Below, in pieces: positions 28,543 to 34,782 of a DNA stretch of 40,047 nucleotides. Source of the DNA: Candidatus Zixiibacteriota bacterium (GTDB lineage: Bacteria > Zixibacteria > MSB-5A5 > UBA10806 > 4484-95); contig JAGGSN010000031.1 in the NCBI GenBank assembly GCA_021159005.1, positions 1-40,047 on the forward strand, given 5' to 3'. The position numbers and the translations under genes are program-made. The first letter of the stretch is position 1; each line of letters begins with the position of its first letter. The notes beneath the pieces were generated by a model. The model was not told the DNA's origin. It saw only the letters and a list, made by a program, of their open reading frames with translations, and ran no database searches.

Positions 28543-28606
28543 CACGTAGGATCGTCCGTCTCAGGCGGACACCCTCTTGTTGCCAAGCAGCGCTTGGTAA
28601 CAAGAG
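28543..28606. repeat. Composite two-palindrome repeat unit
   Basis: CGTAGGATCGTCCGTCTCAG with its partner arm GGCGGACACC is joined directly to CTCTTGTTGCCAAGC...GCTTGGTAACAAGAG. It is the same two-part unit as at 27146-27210 and 37382-37447. It lies just upstream of the capsid gene's ribosome-binding site. Confidence 0.75.
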
Positions 28607-28645
28607 GAATGTATTCTCCTTTTATTAATGTATACGATTACTATT

Positions 28646-28790
28646 GCGCGTAGGGGCGTATTGAATATGCCTTCAGGTTTTTGACAAATGATTATTTGTT
28701 GGAATTTCTATAATGATATTGAAATTCACATAAACGCAGCGCGTAGGGGCGTCCGCCTCAGGCGGATACGCACTATTGCATACGCCCTCG
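28646..28790. repeat. Further palindromic repeats between decoration and capsid genes
   Basis: GCGTAGGGGCGTATTGAATA lies at 28646-28671. A longer element at 28739-28790 nests GTCCGCCTCAGGCGGAT inside GCGTAGGGGC and a GCATACGCCC end. Both are in plus orientation, opposite to the island genes, and neither is followed by a good T-tract in that direction. Confidence 0.7.
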
Positions 28791-28798
28791 AAATCTAT

Positions 28799-29218
28799 CT
28801 ACAAGATGAGCGTAACTTCGCTGGTGCCGTTAATGTCAATTACCGTTCCGCGGGCGACATTGCCGCCGGCGGGGTCGTTGCCCGTCAAGGCAGGCGCCTG
28901 CTTAACAGACCCGGAACCATTGATCACAACCCGGTTGCCTACCGAGGGCACTGTAGATACGGCAGGCAATGTCATTACGCCGGCAATTTGCACTGTGGCA
29001 ACACGCTTGCCGTTGTCAGCATCGGTGAGCGATAAATCGACAAGCTTGCCAAGTAGCATGCCGCCATCGGCACCCGGGCCAACCTGATAATCGTCAAGTA
29101 TAGCTACAGCCTTGCCAATATCAGCATCGGCAAGGTCATCGCTGCTGGCGGTTTGGTGAATCTCGAAAGCGGCATAAACTGCTCCGATTGTTTCGAGGTT
29201 TTTATCTCTTATAGTCAT
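28799..29218 (-). CDS. Capsid decoration / cement-like protein
   Basis: A 139-residue beta-rich protein with repeated Gly-Lys/Arg-Val steps (DADIGKAVAILDDYQVGPG, LTDADNGKRVATVQIAGVM, VPSVGNRVVINGSGSV, NVARGTVIDINGTSEVTLIL). Small size, beta pattern and place immediately before the capsid gene fit DUF2190-type or similar head-decoration proteins that stabilise HK97 shells from outside. AAAAGGAGAAAAA precedes the ATG. There is no signal peptide. The family assignment is by pattern and position. Confidence 0.65.
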   Translation of the reverse strand: MTIRDKNLETIGAVYAAFEIHQTASSDDLADADIGKAVAILDDYQVGPGADGGMLLGKLVDLSLTDADNGKRVATVQIAGVMTLPAVSTVPSVGNRVVINGSGSVKQAPALTGNDPAGGNVARGTVIDINGTSEVTLIL

Positions 29219-29307
29219 TTTTTCTCCTTTTAAAAATTGTCTGTGATTTTTTGAAGATGATTTGTAAGTTGGTGCACACGGACGTAATAGAATGTTGGTG
29301 CACGGGG

Positions 29308-29434
29308 ACGTACACCAACCACGATAAGTGGCTCACGGGGACGTACACCAACCACGATAAGTGGCTCACGGGAACGTACACCAACCACGATAAGTGGCTC
29401 ACGGGAACGTACACCAACCACGATATCTTATGCT
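29308..29434. repeat. 33-bp tandem repeat array, about 3.5 to 4 units
   Basis: Units containing ACGTACACCAACCACGATAA and then GTGGCTCACGGG repeat with a period of exactly 33 bases from 29308, 29341, 29374 and 29407. Copies differ by GGGG versus GGGA before ACG. The unit core ACGTACACCAACCAC is shared with single dispersed elements at 231-257 and elsewhere, so the array looks like local amplification of that element. The 33-base period is a multiple of three, which keeps several frames open; these are not genes. Confidence 0.85.
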
Positions 29435-29442
29435 TTATTTGA

Positions 29443-29475
29443 CTCTTGTTGCCAAGCGCTGCTTGGCAACAAGAG
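29443..29475. repeat. 33-bp near-perfect palindrome, CTCTTGTTGCCAAGC family
   Basis: CTCTTGTTGCCAAGC and GCTTGGCAACAAGAG form 15-base arms around a 3-base centre. It sits just after the stop of the scaffold-position gene on the minus strand. Relatives occur at 27182-27210, 28574-28606, 33134-33158 and 37415-37447. A hairpin could act in RNA processing or termination, but no T-tract follows. Confidence 0.75.
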
Positions 29476-29481
29476 AACTGC

Positions 29482-29889
29482 TTAATGATAATCTTCCGGT
29501 TTTTGAGATTGATTTTGATTAGCGACGCCGATAGACTTAAAAGACCTTGTACGTCCTTTGAAAACGTTTTCTATAGCCTGATTGATTTCCGTTTGAAGCG
29601 TCTTCAACTGCTCGTAATTCAGAGACTCGGTCTCAATTAGCATTTCCGCCTGTGAAATTAAGGGATTTCCCGCCGCTTTTAGGGCTTTGATTTTCTGTTT
29701 CATTTCGGTAATGACATCCGCTGTCAGCTTTTCGCCCAGTTTTAAAGCCGGTGATGTATTTTGCAGAAACGATTTTGTCTCGCGCAAGATAATGCTGATA
29801 TTATCGAGATTTAAAAAACCTTTCTGCGGCGCAGATTCTATTGCCGCGCCAGCGCTTTCAAGCCCGGATATGCACTCATCTATTTTCAA
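29482..29889 (-). CDS. Helical protein in the scaffold position of the capsid island
   Basis: A 135-residue protein from a TTG start with AAAGGAG seven bases upstream; an ATG 11 codons earlier lies deeper in the preceding gene without a binding site. It overlaps the preceding gene by 14 bases. It is rich in predicted helix and charged residues (ADVITEMKQKIKALKAAG, ETESLNYEQLKTLQTEINQA) with a Gln/Asn-rich tail. Placed between protease and capsid genes, it could be a scaffolding protein, which guides shell assembly and is then cleaved. No sequence motif proves this. Confidence 0.6.
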   Translation of the reverse strand: MKIDECISGLESAGAAIESAPQKGFLNLDNISIILRETKSFLQNTSPALKLGEKLTADVITEMKQKIKALKAAGNPLISQAEMLIETESLNYEQLKTLQTEINQAIENVFKGRTRSFKSIGVANQNQSQKPEDYH

Positions 29890-30163
29890 TGGCTGACTCC
29901 TTTCGATTAATATTGACCTCAATGCGGCTCAAGCGAATTATAATATCCTCCCTAAGCTCAAAAAAATCTTCCTTAGTGGCAAAATTTTCAGCCAGCCTTA
30001 TTTCAAGATTGGAAATCCTTTTATCGAGACTGGCGACGAATTTCTCCTCGGCTTTATTAGCCATATCAATTTTTATCCCGTCAATTGTCGTGTAATAAGT
30101 AGATAATGCCGCTAAAACCGCGATAACAATTGAAACAATATAATTACGGCAGCGATTCCACAT
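29876..30163 (-). CDS. Membrane-anchored coiled-coil protein
   Basis: A 95-residue protein with one N-terminal membrane helix (IVSIVIAVLAALSTYY) and then a heptad-patterned charged region (SLDKRISNLEIRLAENFATK, FFELREDIIIRLSRIEVNIN) likely to form a coiled coil. It starts three bases after the protease stop, with AAGG seven bases before the ATG, and overlaps the next gene. A membrane-anchored protein between protease and scaffold-position genes is not standard in HK97-like head modules. It might tether assembly to the membrane, but that is speculation. Confidence 0.7.
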   Translation of the reverse strand: MWNRCRNYIVSIVIAVLAALSTYYTTIDGIKIDMANKAEEKFVASLDKRISNLEIRLAENFATKEDFFELREDIIIRLSRIEVNINRKESAIENR

Positions 30164-30166
30164 AAC

Positions 30167-30928
30167 TTAGCCTTTCTTTCTAACAAGCAGAAAATTACCG
30201 CCGTTCAAACACGCTCTGAAGCCCTCAATATTTTGAGATATTACAGGGCTGTTCACAATGTGATGAGCCGGAGTAAATGTATAGCATTTGCTTGATTCTT
30301 TGCCATTGGAAAACGCAGCGGACGAGGAATGATTTTTGCCGAAAGCAAGTTGATTAGTCAGCATTGTATCTGGTATCGAACCTCGATAAACTAACGATGT
30401 TTCCAGAATTTTATCCACCTCACGATAATAAAACGAGATGTCCTTGGAAACTTGGTGTCCGCAATTGCGAATATCTTTCCCGCAGGCAGAACATTCGGGG
30501 AAGCCGTAGGTAAAGCTTACAGAGCATTCCTTGTAAATACCCGAATCGATATTCAGCCTGAGTTTCTCTGCGCCTTCTGCTTTTTTAAGCCAATAAAAGT
30601 AGGTTTTTATCCATAGTCTGTCGTTTTTTTCCACTGTTTCAGCCCAGAAATTTCTCGCTATGGGCAAACCGCTTTTATCATGACCAATTAAAACCGGCGA
30701 ATCGATAAAAAGCTTAGCCATTGAGGGTAAATCCGCCCGGTCGAACTGTCCGCCATAAGAATTGACACTATCGCTGATAATATACATCGCTCTTATAATC
30801 ACCTCAGAAACAGTTACCGGCGTAGGCGGCTTGATATTTTTGTTGATTAAATCGATGTAGCGTTGAAGATTGCTGTTTACCACCGAGGTTGAAAGCTCGG
30901 CGGTTTGTTGTGTGCTTATAATTTTCAT
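30167..30928 (-). CDS. HK97-type prohead protease with zinc-knuckle insertion
   Basis: A 253-residue protein from the ATG preceded by AGGAGAGTTT; an earlier in-frame ATG 12 codons upstream has no binding site. It shows the U35-type pattern: VLIGHDKSGLPIARNFWAE with H83 as likely catalytic His, then DRLWIKTYFYW, then GIYKECSVSFTYG with S136 (S in CSVSF, equivalent to LSxGF) as likely nucleophile. A C-x2-C-x6-C-x-H motif follows at once (CSACGKDIRNCGH), suggesting a bound zinc. Prohead proteases cleave scaffold and capsid termini during shell maturation. It is the first gene of the island; terminase and portal genes, usually just upstream, are absent. Confidence 0.75.
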   Translation of the reverse strand: MKIISTQQTAELSTSVVNSNLQRYIDLINKNIKPPTPVTVSEVIIRAMYIISDSVNSYGGQFDRADLPSMAKLFIDSPVLIGHDKSGLPIARNFWAETVEKNDRLWIKTYFYWLKKAEGAEKLRLNIDSGIYKECSVSFTYGFPECSACGKDIRNCGHQVSKDISFYYREVDKILETSLVYRGSIPDTMLTNQLAFGKNHSSSAAFSNGKESSKCYTFTPAHHIVNSPVISQNIEGFRACLNGGNFLLVRKKG

Positions 30929-31054
30929 AAACTCTCCTGTCTTCACAATACCCTCGATAATCAATATTAATGCAAAATGTACAACTTCCGGTCACTCAGG
31001 CTGGAAATATGAACGTATATCTTTATTTCGCTTAGGATTAGGTTGATGTTGCAA

Positions 31055-31081
31055 CAGTTTTCACATATCGACCAGAAACTG
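31055..31081. promoter_or_regulatory. Inverted repeat, possible activator site
   Basis: CAGTTT and AAACTG are separated by 15 bases, centred about 110 bases upstream of the -24 element. That is the usual distance for binding of an NtrC-class activator such as PrsR. The arms are only six bases long, so chance is a real alternative. Confidence 0.3.
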
Positions 31082-31179
31082 GACAGTATTAATATATCGT
31101 GATTTTTGTAAAATGTTGATGATTTTTCAATTGCTTAGTATATATATGGTTATAAATTATTTTGTAAATATAATTCGTC

Positions 31180-31196
31180 TGGCATTAATATTGCAT
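31180..31196 (+). promoter_or_regulatory. Sigma-54 (-24/-12) promoter of the PEP-CTERM gene
   Basis: TGGCATTAATATTGCAT matches the sigma-54 consensus with the diagnostic GG and GC separated by exactly ten bases. The predicted start, near 31206, leaves a 40-base leader containing AAAGGAAAATCTG before the ATG. PrsR, encoded at 4.3-5.7 kb, is a sigma-54 activator of the PEP-CTERM system, so a direct regulatory link is likely. Confidence 0.7.
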
Positions 31197-31246
31197 ATAC
31201 ATCTAACAGTTTTGAAAATATTTTAATTGATAGAAAGGAAAATCTG

Positions 31247-32092
31247 ATGAAAAAAATTACAATTTTAGCAGCAACCCTGGTTTTTACCGGCGGAATGATG
31301 CTTATAGCTAACGCCTCCCCTGATTATATAATTCATAACCATTTTGGCGTAGGCGATTTATATACTAACAACAACACCGACCCAATGAGTACTTTTGCGA
31401 TGAGTTGGAACCCTCTTACCGGTAATTATATGACAGATGATTGGGGCACCGACGGCACCGCGCCATCTCCGGGGCCAAATTATTTTGTATCGGAGGTTTT
31501 CGACCTTGAGGCGATGTATCTTGATGTTGATTATGATGCCGATCAAGTATCATTTTCGATTGTTACTTCCATGCCAAATGACGGTTTTGACGGCGTTTCG
31601 TGGTATCCCGGTTACGTTTTCCGCGCCGGCGATGTCCGCTTCAATATTGGCGATGACCTTTTTGTTCTGGGAACCTACGATAGCCCCTCAGGAGAAAACC
31701 ACTACGGCAACATGTATTATAATCCTGAAATGACTTATACCGATAGTTATCGCGGATATAATATTGATAACCCGGTTCTGGCTGAGGGCAATGCTATCAA
31801 CCAAGTGGGATCACTGTCATCTTCTTCGTTCAATTATTGCGAATATCTTGATGATAACAGCACCAGTTTAATGGAAAACGGCTTCAGCACTTATCTTATT
31901 GAAGGCACTGTATCGTTTGCTGATTTCGGATATGATTTACTTGATGAAGATGCTTTCAGCATGTCTCTTGGGATGAGCTGCAATAACGATGTAGGCACTC
32001 TTTCGATAGCGCCGGTTCCCGAACCTGCCACAATCGCACTTTTGGGACTTGGTTTGCTCGGACTTTACGCTGGAAAGCGCCGCAAGAAATAA
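31247..32092 (+). CDS. PEP-CTERM domain surface protein
   Basis: A 281-residue protein with signal peptide (MKKITILAATLVFTGGMMLI, cleavage near ANA) and a C-terminal sorting signal: VPEPATIALLGLGLLG followed by GKRRKK. PEP-CTERM tails are recognised by exosortase at the membrane; no exosortase gene is in this window. The body is acidic, Gly/Asn/Asp-rich and has no recognised enzymatic motif (NHFGVGDLYTNNNTDP, YPGYVFRAGDVRFNIGDDLF resemble other PEP-CTERM extracellular proteins). It is probably exported and linked to extracellular matrix. It is a single-gene unit with its own sigma-54 promoter and terminator. Confidence 0.9.
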   Translation: MKKITILAATLVFTGGMMLIANASPDYIIHNHFGVGDLYTNNNTDPMSTFAMSWNPLTGNYMTDDWGTDGTAPSPGPNYFVSEVFDLEAMYLDVDYDADQVSFSIVTSMPNDGFDGVSWYPGYVFRAGDVRFNIGDDLFVLGTYDSPSGENHYGNMYYNPEMTYTDSYRGYNIDNPVLAEGNAINQVGSLSSSSFNYCEYLDDNSTSLMENGFSTYLIEGTVSFADFGYDLLDEDAFSMSLGMSCNNDVGTLSIAPVPEPATIALLGLGLLGLYAGKRRKK

Positions 32093-32122
32093 AAGAAAAA
32101 CCCGCGTTTTTATATAAAAAAT

Positions 32123-32153
32123 CGGCCGACTTACTAAGTTGGCCGGTTTTTTT
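32123..32153 (+). terminator. Rho-independent terminator after the PEP-CTERM gene
   Basis: CGGCCGAC and GTTGGCCG pair around a short TTACTAA loop and are followed by a run of seven T after GG. It lies 31 bases after the stop codon. Confidence 0.85.
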
Positions 32154-32214
32154 ATTGGGGAAAATTAGTATGGTTATATAGTGTTGAGGAAGGGCTGATA
32201 TCGCGAGGGAAAAT

Positions 32215-32243
32215 AAAAAAGCCGCCAGCAAAATTGGCGGCTT
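32215..32243 (-). terminator. Rho-independent terminator of the zinc-ribbon gene
   Basis: On the minus strand AAGCCGCCA and TGGCGGCTT form a perfect 9-base stem with a 7-base loop, followed by TTTTTT. It lies 30 bases beyond the stop of the 53-codon gene, which supports that gene being real. Confidence 0.85.
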
Positions 32244-32272
32244 AATCTATTATTATCAGTAATGATTACTTT

Positions 32273-32434
32273 CTAATTATATTCTTCAATCTCCTCCCTT
32301 TCCTCCATGTATTTTTCAAGGTCGCCCTCGATTTCATCTCTCGCTGCCATTAAACACTCTTTTGAACAATATTCCTCGTCATCATAGACGAAGGAATTGC
32401 CATTGATGAATTCATTGCAATAAGAGCAAAACAT
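32273..32434 (-). CDS. Small zinc-ribbon (treble-clef-like) protein, 53 residues
   Basis: A 53-codon frame begins MFCSYCNEFINGNSFVYDDE and contains EYCSKECLMAARDE, giving paired CxxC and CxxxC knuckles 16 residues apart. This is the pattern of small treble-clef/MYM-like zinc-binding proteins. A glutamate-rich helix follows (LEKYMEEREEIEEY). GGAGGATTCT precedes the ATG and a strong terminator follows the stop. The function is unknown; proteins of this kind often bind metal, nucleic acid or another protein. Neighbouring genes give no further clue. Confidence 0.75.
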   Translation of the reverse strand: MFCSYCNEFINGNSFVYDDEEYCSKECLMAARDEIEGDLEKYMEEREEIEEYN

Positions 32435-32808
32435 AGAATCCTCCAGAGTTCTTTTATTGTGAACTTCAGCTCATCATTATAGTTACTGGTTGCATATACG
32501 GCGTCAGCTTTAACAAACCGATTTATGTATTTAAAACTTGTATAATATTCGGATTTATTTTGAAAATATTTACTTATTAAATAACTTTTCTATATCTTTT
32601 TTACTACTATTCCGCTTTTCAATAAATACATAACATACAACCGTCATTCCCCGCCGCGGCGGACGTTATCATGATGAATATGAAATTACCATCAAAGCGA
32701 AATATAGTTGAACTTTATTGCAAGTTTTACATATATTCTTATGTGTCGATATAATAAAATTATAATAATGGAGATGCCGATAAACCCAGCAATAACACAG
32801 GAGCCAAA
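32435..32808. other. Divergent AT-rich intergenic region
   Basis: About 374 AT-rich bases without a gene. A perfect TATAAT at 32750-32755 with a weak TTACAT-type -35 element 17 bases upstream may drive the downstream 103-residue gene. A GTCATTCCCCGCCGCGGCGG element lies near 32643, related to the palindrome at the window's right end. Confidence 0.45.
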
Positions 32809-33120
32809 ATGGATGCGCAGGAAAGAAAAAATCTTGTAGGTTGGCTTGAAAATAGGATTTCGCTTGATAACCAGAAAGATGAAATTAAAATCGGGTTTGA
32901 CAAGCCGACTACTGAGGATTTCATAGCCGCCGGTTTCAGCGGTGAAATAGTAAAACTCACTTTGGACACAGCCTGGTGGCAGGAAATGATTGACGATATA
33001 ATCGAAACGCCCGATTTTGCCGAACCCGACGCCTCACATGAACAGACTCTAAGCTATGCCCGGGATTTAGTAACGGAATATATCGGCAAGCGGCTAATAA
33101 CGTATGAACGTATTGCATAA
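32809..33120 (+). CDS. Hypothetical small acidic protein
   Basis: A 103-residue, mainly helical acidic protein (MDAQERKNLVGWLENRISLD, GEIVKLTLDTAWWQEMIDDI, SYARDLVTEYIGKRLITYER). It has no signal peptide, membrane helix or recognised motif. AGGAG lies five bases before the ATG and a TATAAT box lies about 55 bases upstream, which supports it as a real gene. Function not recognised. Confidence 0.7.
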   Translation: MDAQERKNLVGWLENRISLDNQKDEIKIGFDKPTTEDFIAAGFSGEIVKLTLDTAWWQEMIDDIIETPDFAEPDASHEQTLSYARDLVTEYIGKRLITYERIA

Positions 33121-33133
33121 ACCCGTTAGACAC

Positions 33134-33257
33134 TAAACAGCGCTTGGCAACAAGAGGTCGTATGAGGTATGACCCTGCGCGCAGCACAGCATATACGATT
33201 TCAAAAATTTTAATGTTGTGTCAGTTCGCAGTCCGCCTAAGGCGGATGAACTGTCAC
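33134..33257. repeat. Repeat cluster: half palindrome and GTGTCAGTTC palindrome
   Basis: A half copy of the TTGGCAACAAGAG family lies at 33134-33158. A 40-base palindrome lies at 33218-33257, with GTGTCAGTTC and GAACTGTCAC arms around GTCCGCCTAAGGCGGAT. The latter family recurs at 36804-36845 and 37691-37730. Confidence 0.7.
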
Positions 33258-33353
33258 TTTATACTAAATCGGCAGGCTGCGTCCTCCGCGGCGGATACTA
33301 TTTTGCTGCGATCTGCCCAAACAGGAATCTAACAATTATGCTAAAGAAATACC

Positions 33354-34559
33354 ATGTCTGAATTATATCCGGTAATATTCTGCCTTGTCTTCATCATCAT
33401 ACTAAGCTTTGATGCCTGGCTGTTCTTGCGTTTTTTGAACCGCGCCTGGTGGTCATATCGTTGGGTGCGGCTGACTACCTTTCTTATACCGGTGTTTGGT
33501 GGAATATGCATTGTCCTCTGGGCCTGGGGCGTAAAAATAGACAACTCGATTCTAACCGGTATTGGCGCCACAGGCGGCGCTTTCACAATGGTTATCCAGA
33601 TAGCTCTGCTTTTATCATTGCCGGTATCAGGGGCTTTTCATGTAATAATCGATATTGTCAGGAAAATAAAAAAGAAAGTGATGACTGCACCGGTTAAGCC
33701 CGACCCCAAACGCCGGTTGGTATTAAAAACAGCGGCGGCGGTTTTCCCGATGATAGCAGTATCTGCCGGAGCCGGCGGTGTTGCCTCATCATTTAATGAA
33801 AGCAGAATGCCAAAGATAAAATTATTATATCCGGATTTACCCTCATCCCTAAACGGTCTGCAAATACTCCAGATATCCGACTCGCATCTTGGCTATTATA
33901 TAACATTGCATCATCTTGAAAGAATGCTTATGAAAGCTGAGGAGCAAAAGCCGGATATAATTCTGCTTACCGGCGATATTGCCGATGACCTTCGGATACT
34001 GCCGGATGCGTTGTCGATGATAGCGCAGTTAAGCCCTCGCCTGGGATGCTATGCCTGTTTGGGAAACCATGAATACTATCGAGGGATAAATAAAGTCTAT
34101 AGAGCATATGATGCCGGTCCTATACCGCTTTTAGTGGATGCCGGAACTGCAATTGATATTGACGGCATACCGTTGTATATCGCCGGGGCAGACGACCCGC
34201 GCTGGATGCGGCGGGATAACAGCCGGTTTATTGACGAATCGATTAGCAAAAGCATCGCCTTAGCGCCGGATAATGCTTTCAAAATCCTGATGAGCCATCG
34301 GCCAACTGCTTTTGATTTTGCCGCCGAAAAGGGTATGCAATTGACTCTATCCGGTCATACACATGGCGGCCAGCTTGGCATAGGCGGGAGATCGCTTTTT
34401 GAGTATCTGCCCGCCTTGGGCGGGTTAAGGTATCAATGGGGGCATTATCAAAAGGCGAACGGCAGTCAATTGTATACTACCTCCGGTTTCGGGCACTGGT
34501 TCCCGTTCCGGCTGGGCTGTCCGCCTGAGACGCCGTTGATTGAGTTGAGGAAAGCATAA
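33354..34559 (+). CDS. Membrane-anchored calcineurin-like metallophosphoesterase
   Basis: A 401-residue protein. Residues 1-110 hold about three hydrophobic helices, followed by a basic segment and a Tat-like RRLVLKTAAAVFPMIAV stretch. The catalytic domain has all metal-binding motifs in order: D176 and H178 (ISDSHLG), TGDIAD, N238/H239 (GNHEYY), the SHRP motif, and H335/H337 (GHTHGGQ). This matches the YkuE/YaeI-type membrane metallophosphoesterases, which act on phosphodiesters such as UDP-sugar or phospholipid derivatives outside the cytoplasm; the substrate here is unknown. No strong binding site precedes the ATG. Confidence 0.88.
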   Translation: MSELYPVIFCLVFIIILSFDAWLFLRFLNRAWWSYRWVRLTTFLIPVFGGICIVLWAWGVKIDNSILTGIGATGGAFTMVIQIALLLSLPVSGAFHVIIDIVRKIKKKVMTAPVKPDPKRRLVLKTAAAVFPMIAVSAGAGGVASSFNESRMPKIKLLYPDLPSSLNGLQILQISDSHLGYYITLHHLERMLMKAEEQKPDIILLTGDIADDLRILPDALSMIAQLSPRLGCYACLGNHEYYRGINKVYRAYDAGPIPLLVDAGTAIDIDGIPLYIAGADDPRWMRRDNSRFIDESISKSIALAPDNAFKILMSHRPTAFDFAAEKGMQLTLSGHTHGGQLGIGGRSLFEYLPALGGLRYQWGHYQKANGSQLYTTSGFGHWFPFRLGCPPETPLIELRKA

Positions 34560-34782
34560 AATCAGATATTTGCGCCGGCTGCAGAATACTTTTTAAATAT
34601 AAAAAAGTGTTGACACAGCAATAAAAAACATTCATATTAAAACATATAATATGAAACCTCATTAAATTATAGTGTACTATTTTGCGGTTAACTTCAAGAG
34701 AATCCATGAATCATTGCTAAACTTTGTAAGCTGAATTTTATTAAAAAGTAAATCGAACAAAAAAGCAACAAGAGGTGGTATT

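Larger units (their letters stand above)
30929..31246. other. Divergent intergenic region between capsid island and PEP-CTERM gene
   Basis: About 318 bases without a gene. Facing plus, it carries the sigma-54 promoter near 31180 and an inverted repeat CAGTTT-N15-AAACTG at 31055-31081, a possible activator site. Facing minus, I see no convincing promoter for the island. The string GCATTAATATTG occurs within the sigma-54 promoter and again, inverted, at 30962-30973. Confidence 0.6.

Noticed and set aside
29202-29442. Open frames on both strands, and a CRISPR-like look, over the 33-bp array
   Set aside because: The frames are open only because the period is a multiple of three. The translations are pure repeats with no start signals. 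There are no variable spacers, so it is not a CRISPR array.
18743-30928. Complete prophage
   Set aside because: No integrase, attachment-site duplication, terminase, portal, tail or replication genes can be identified, and the flanks are ordinary chromosomal genes.
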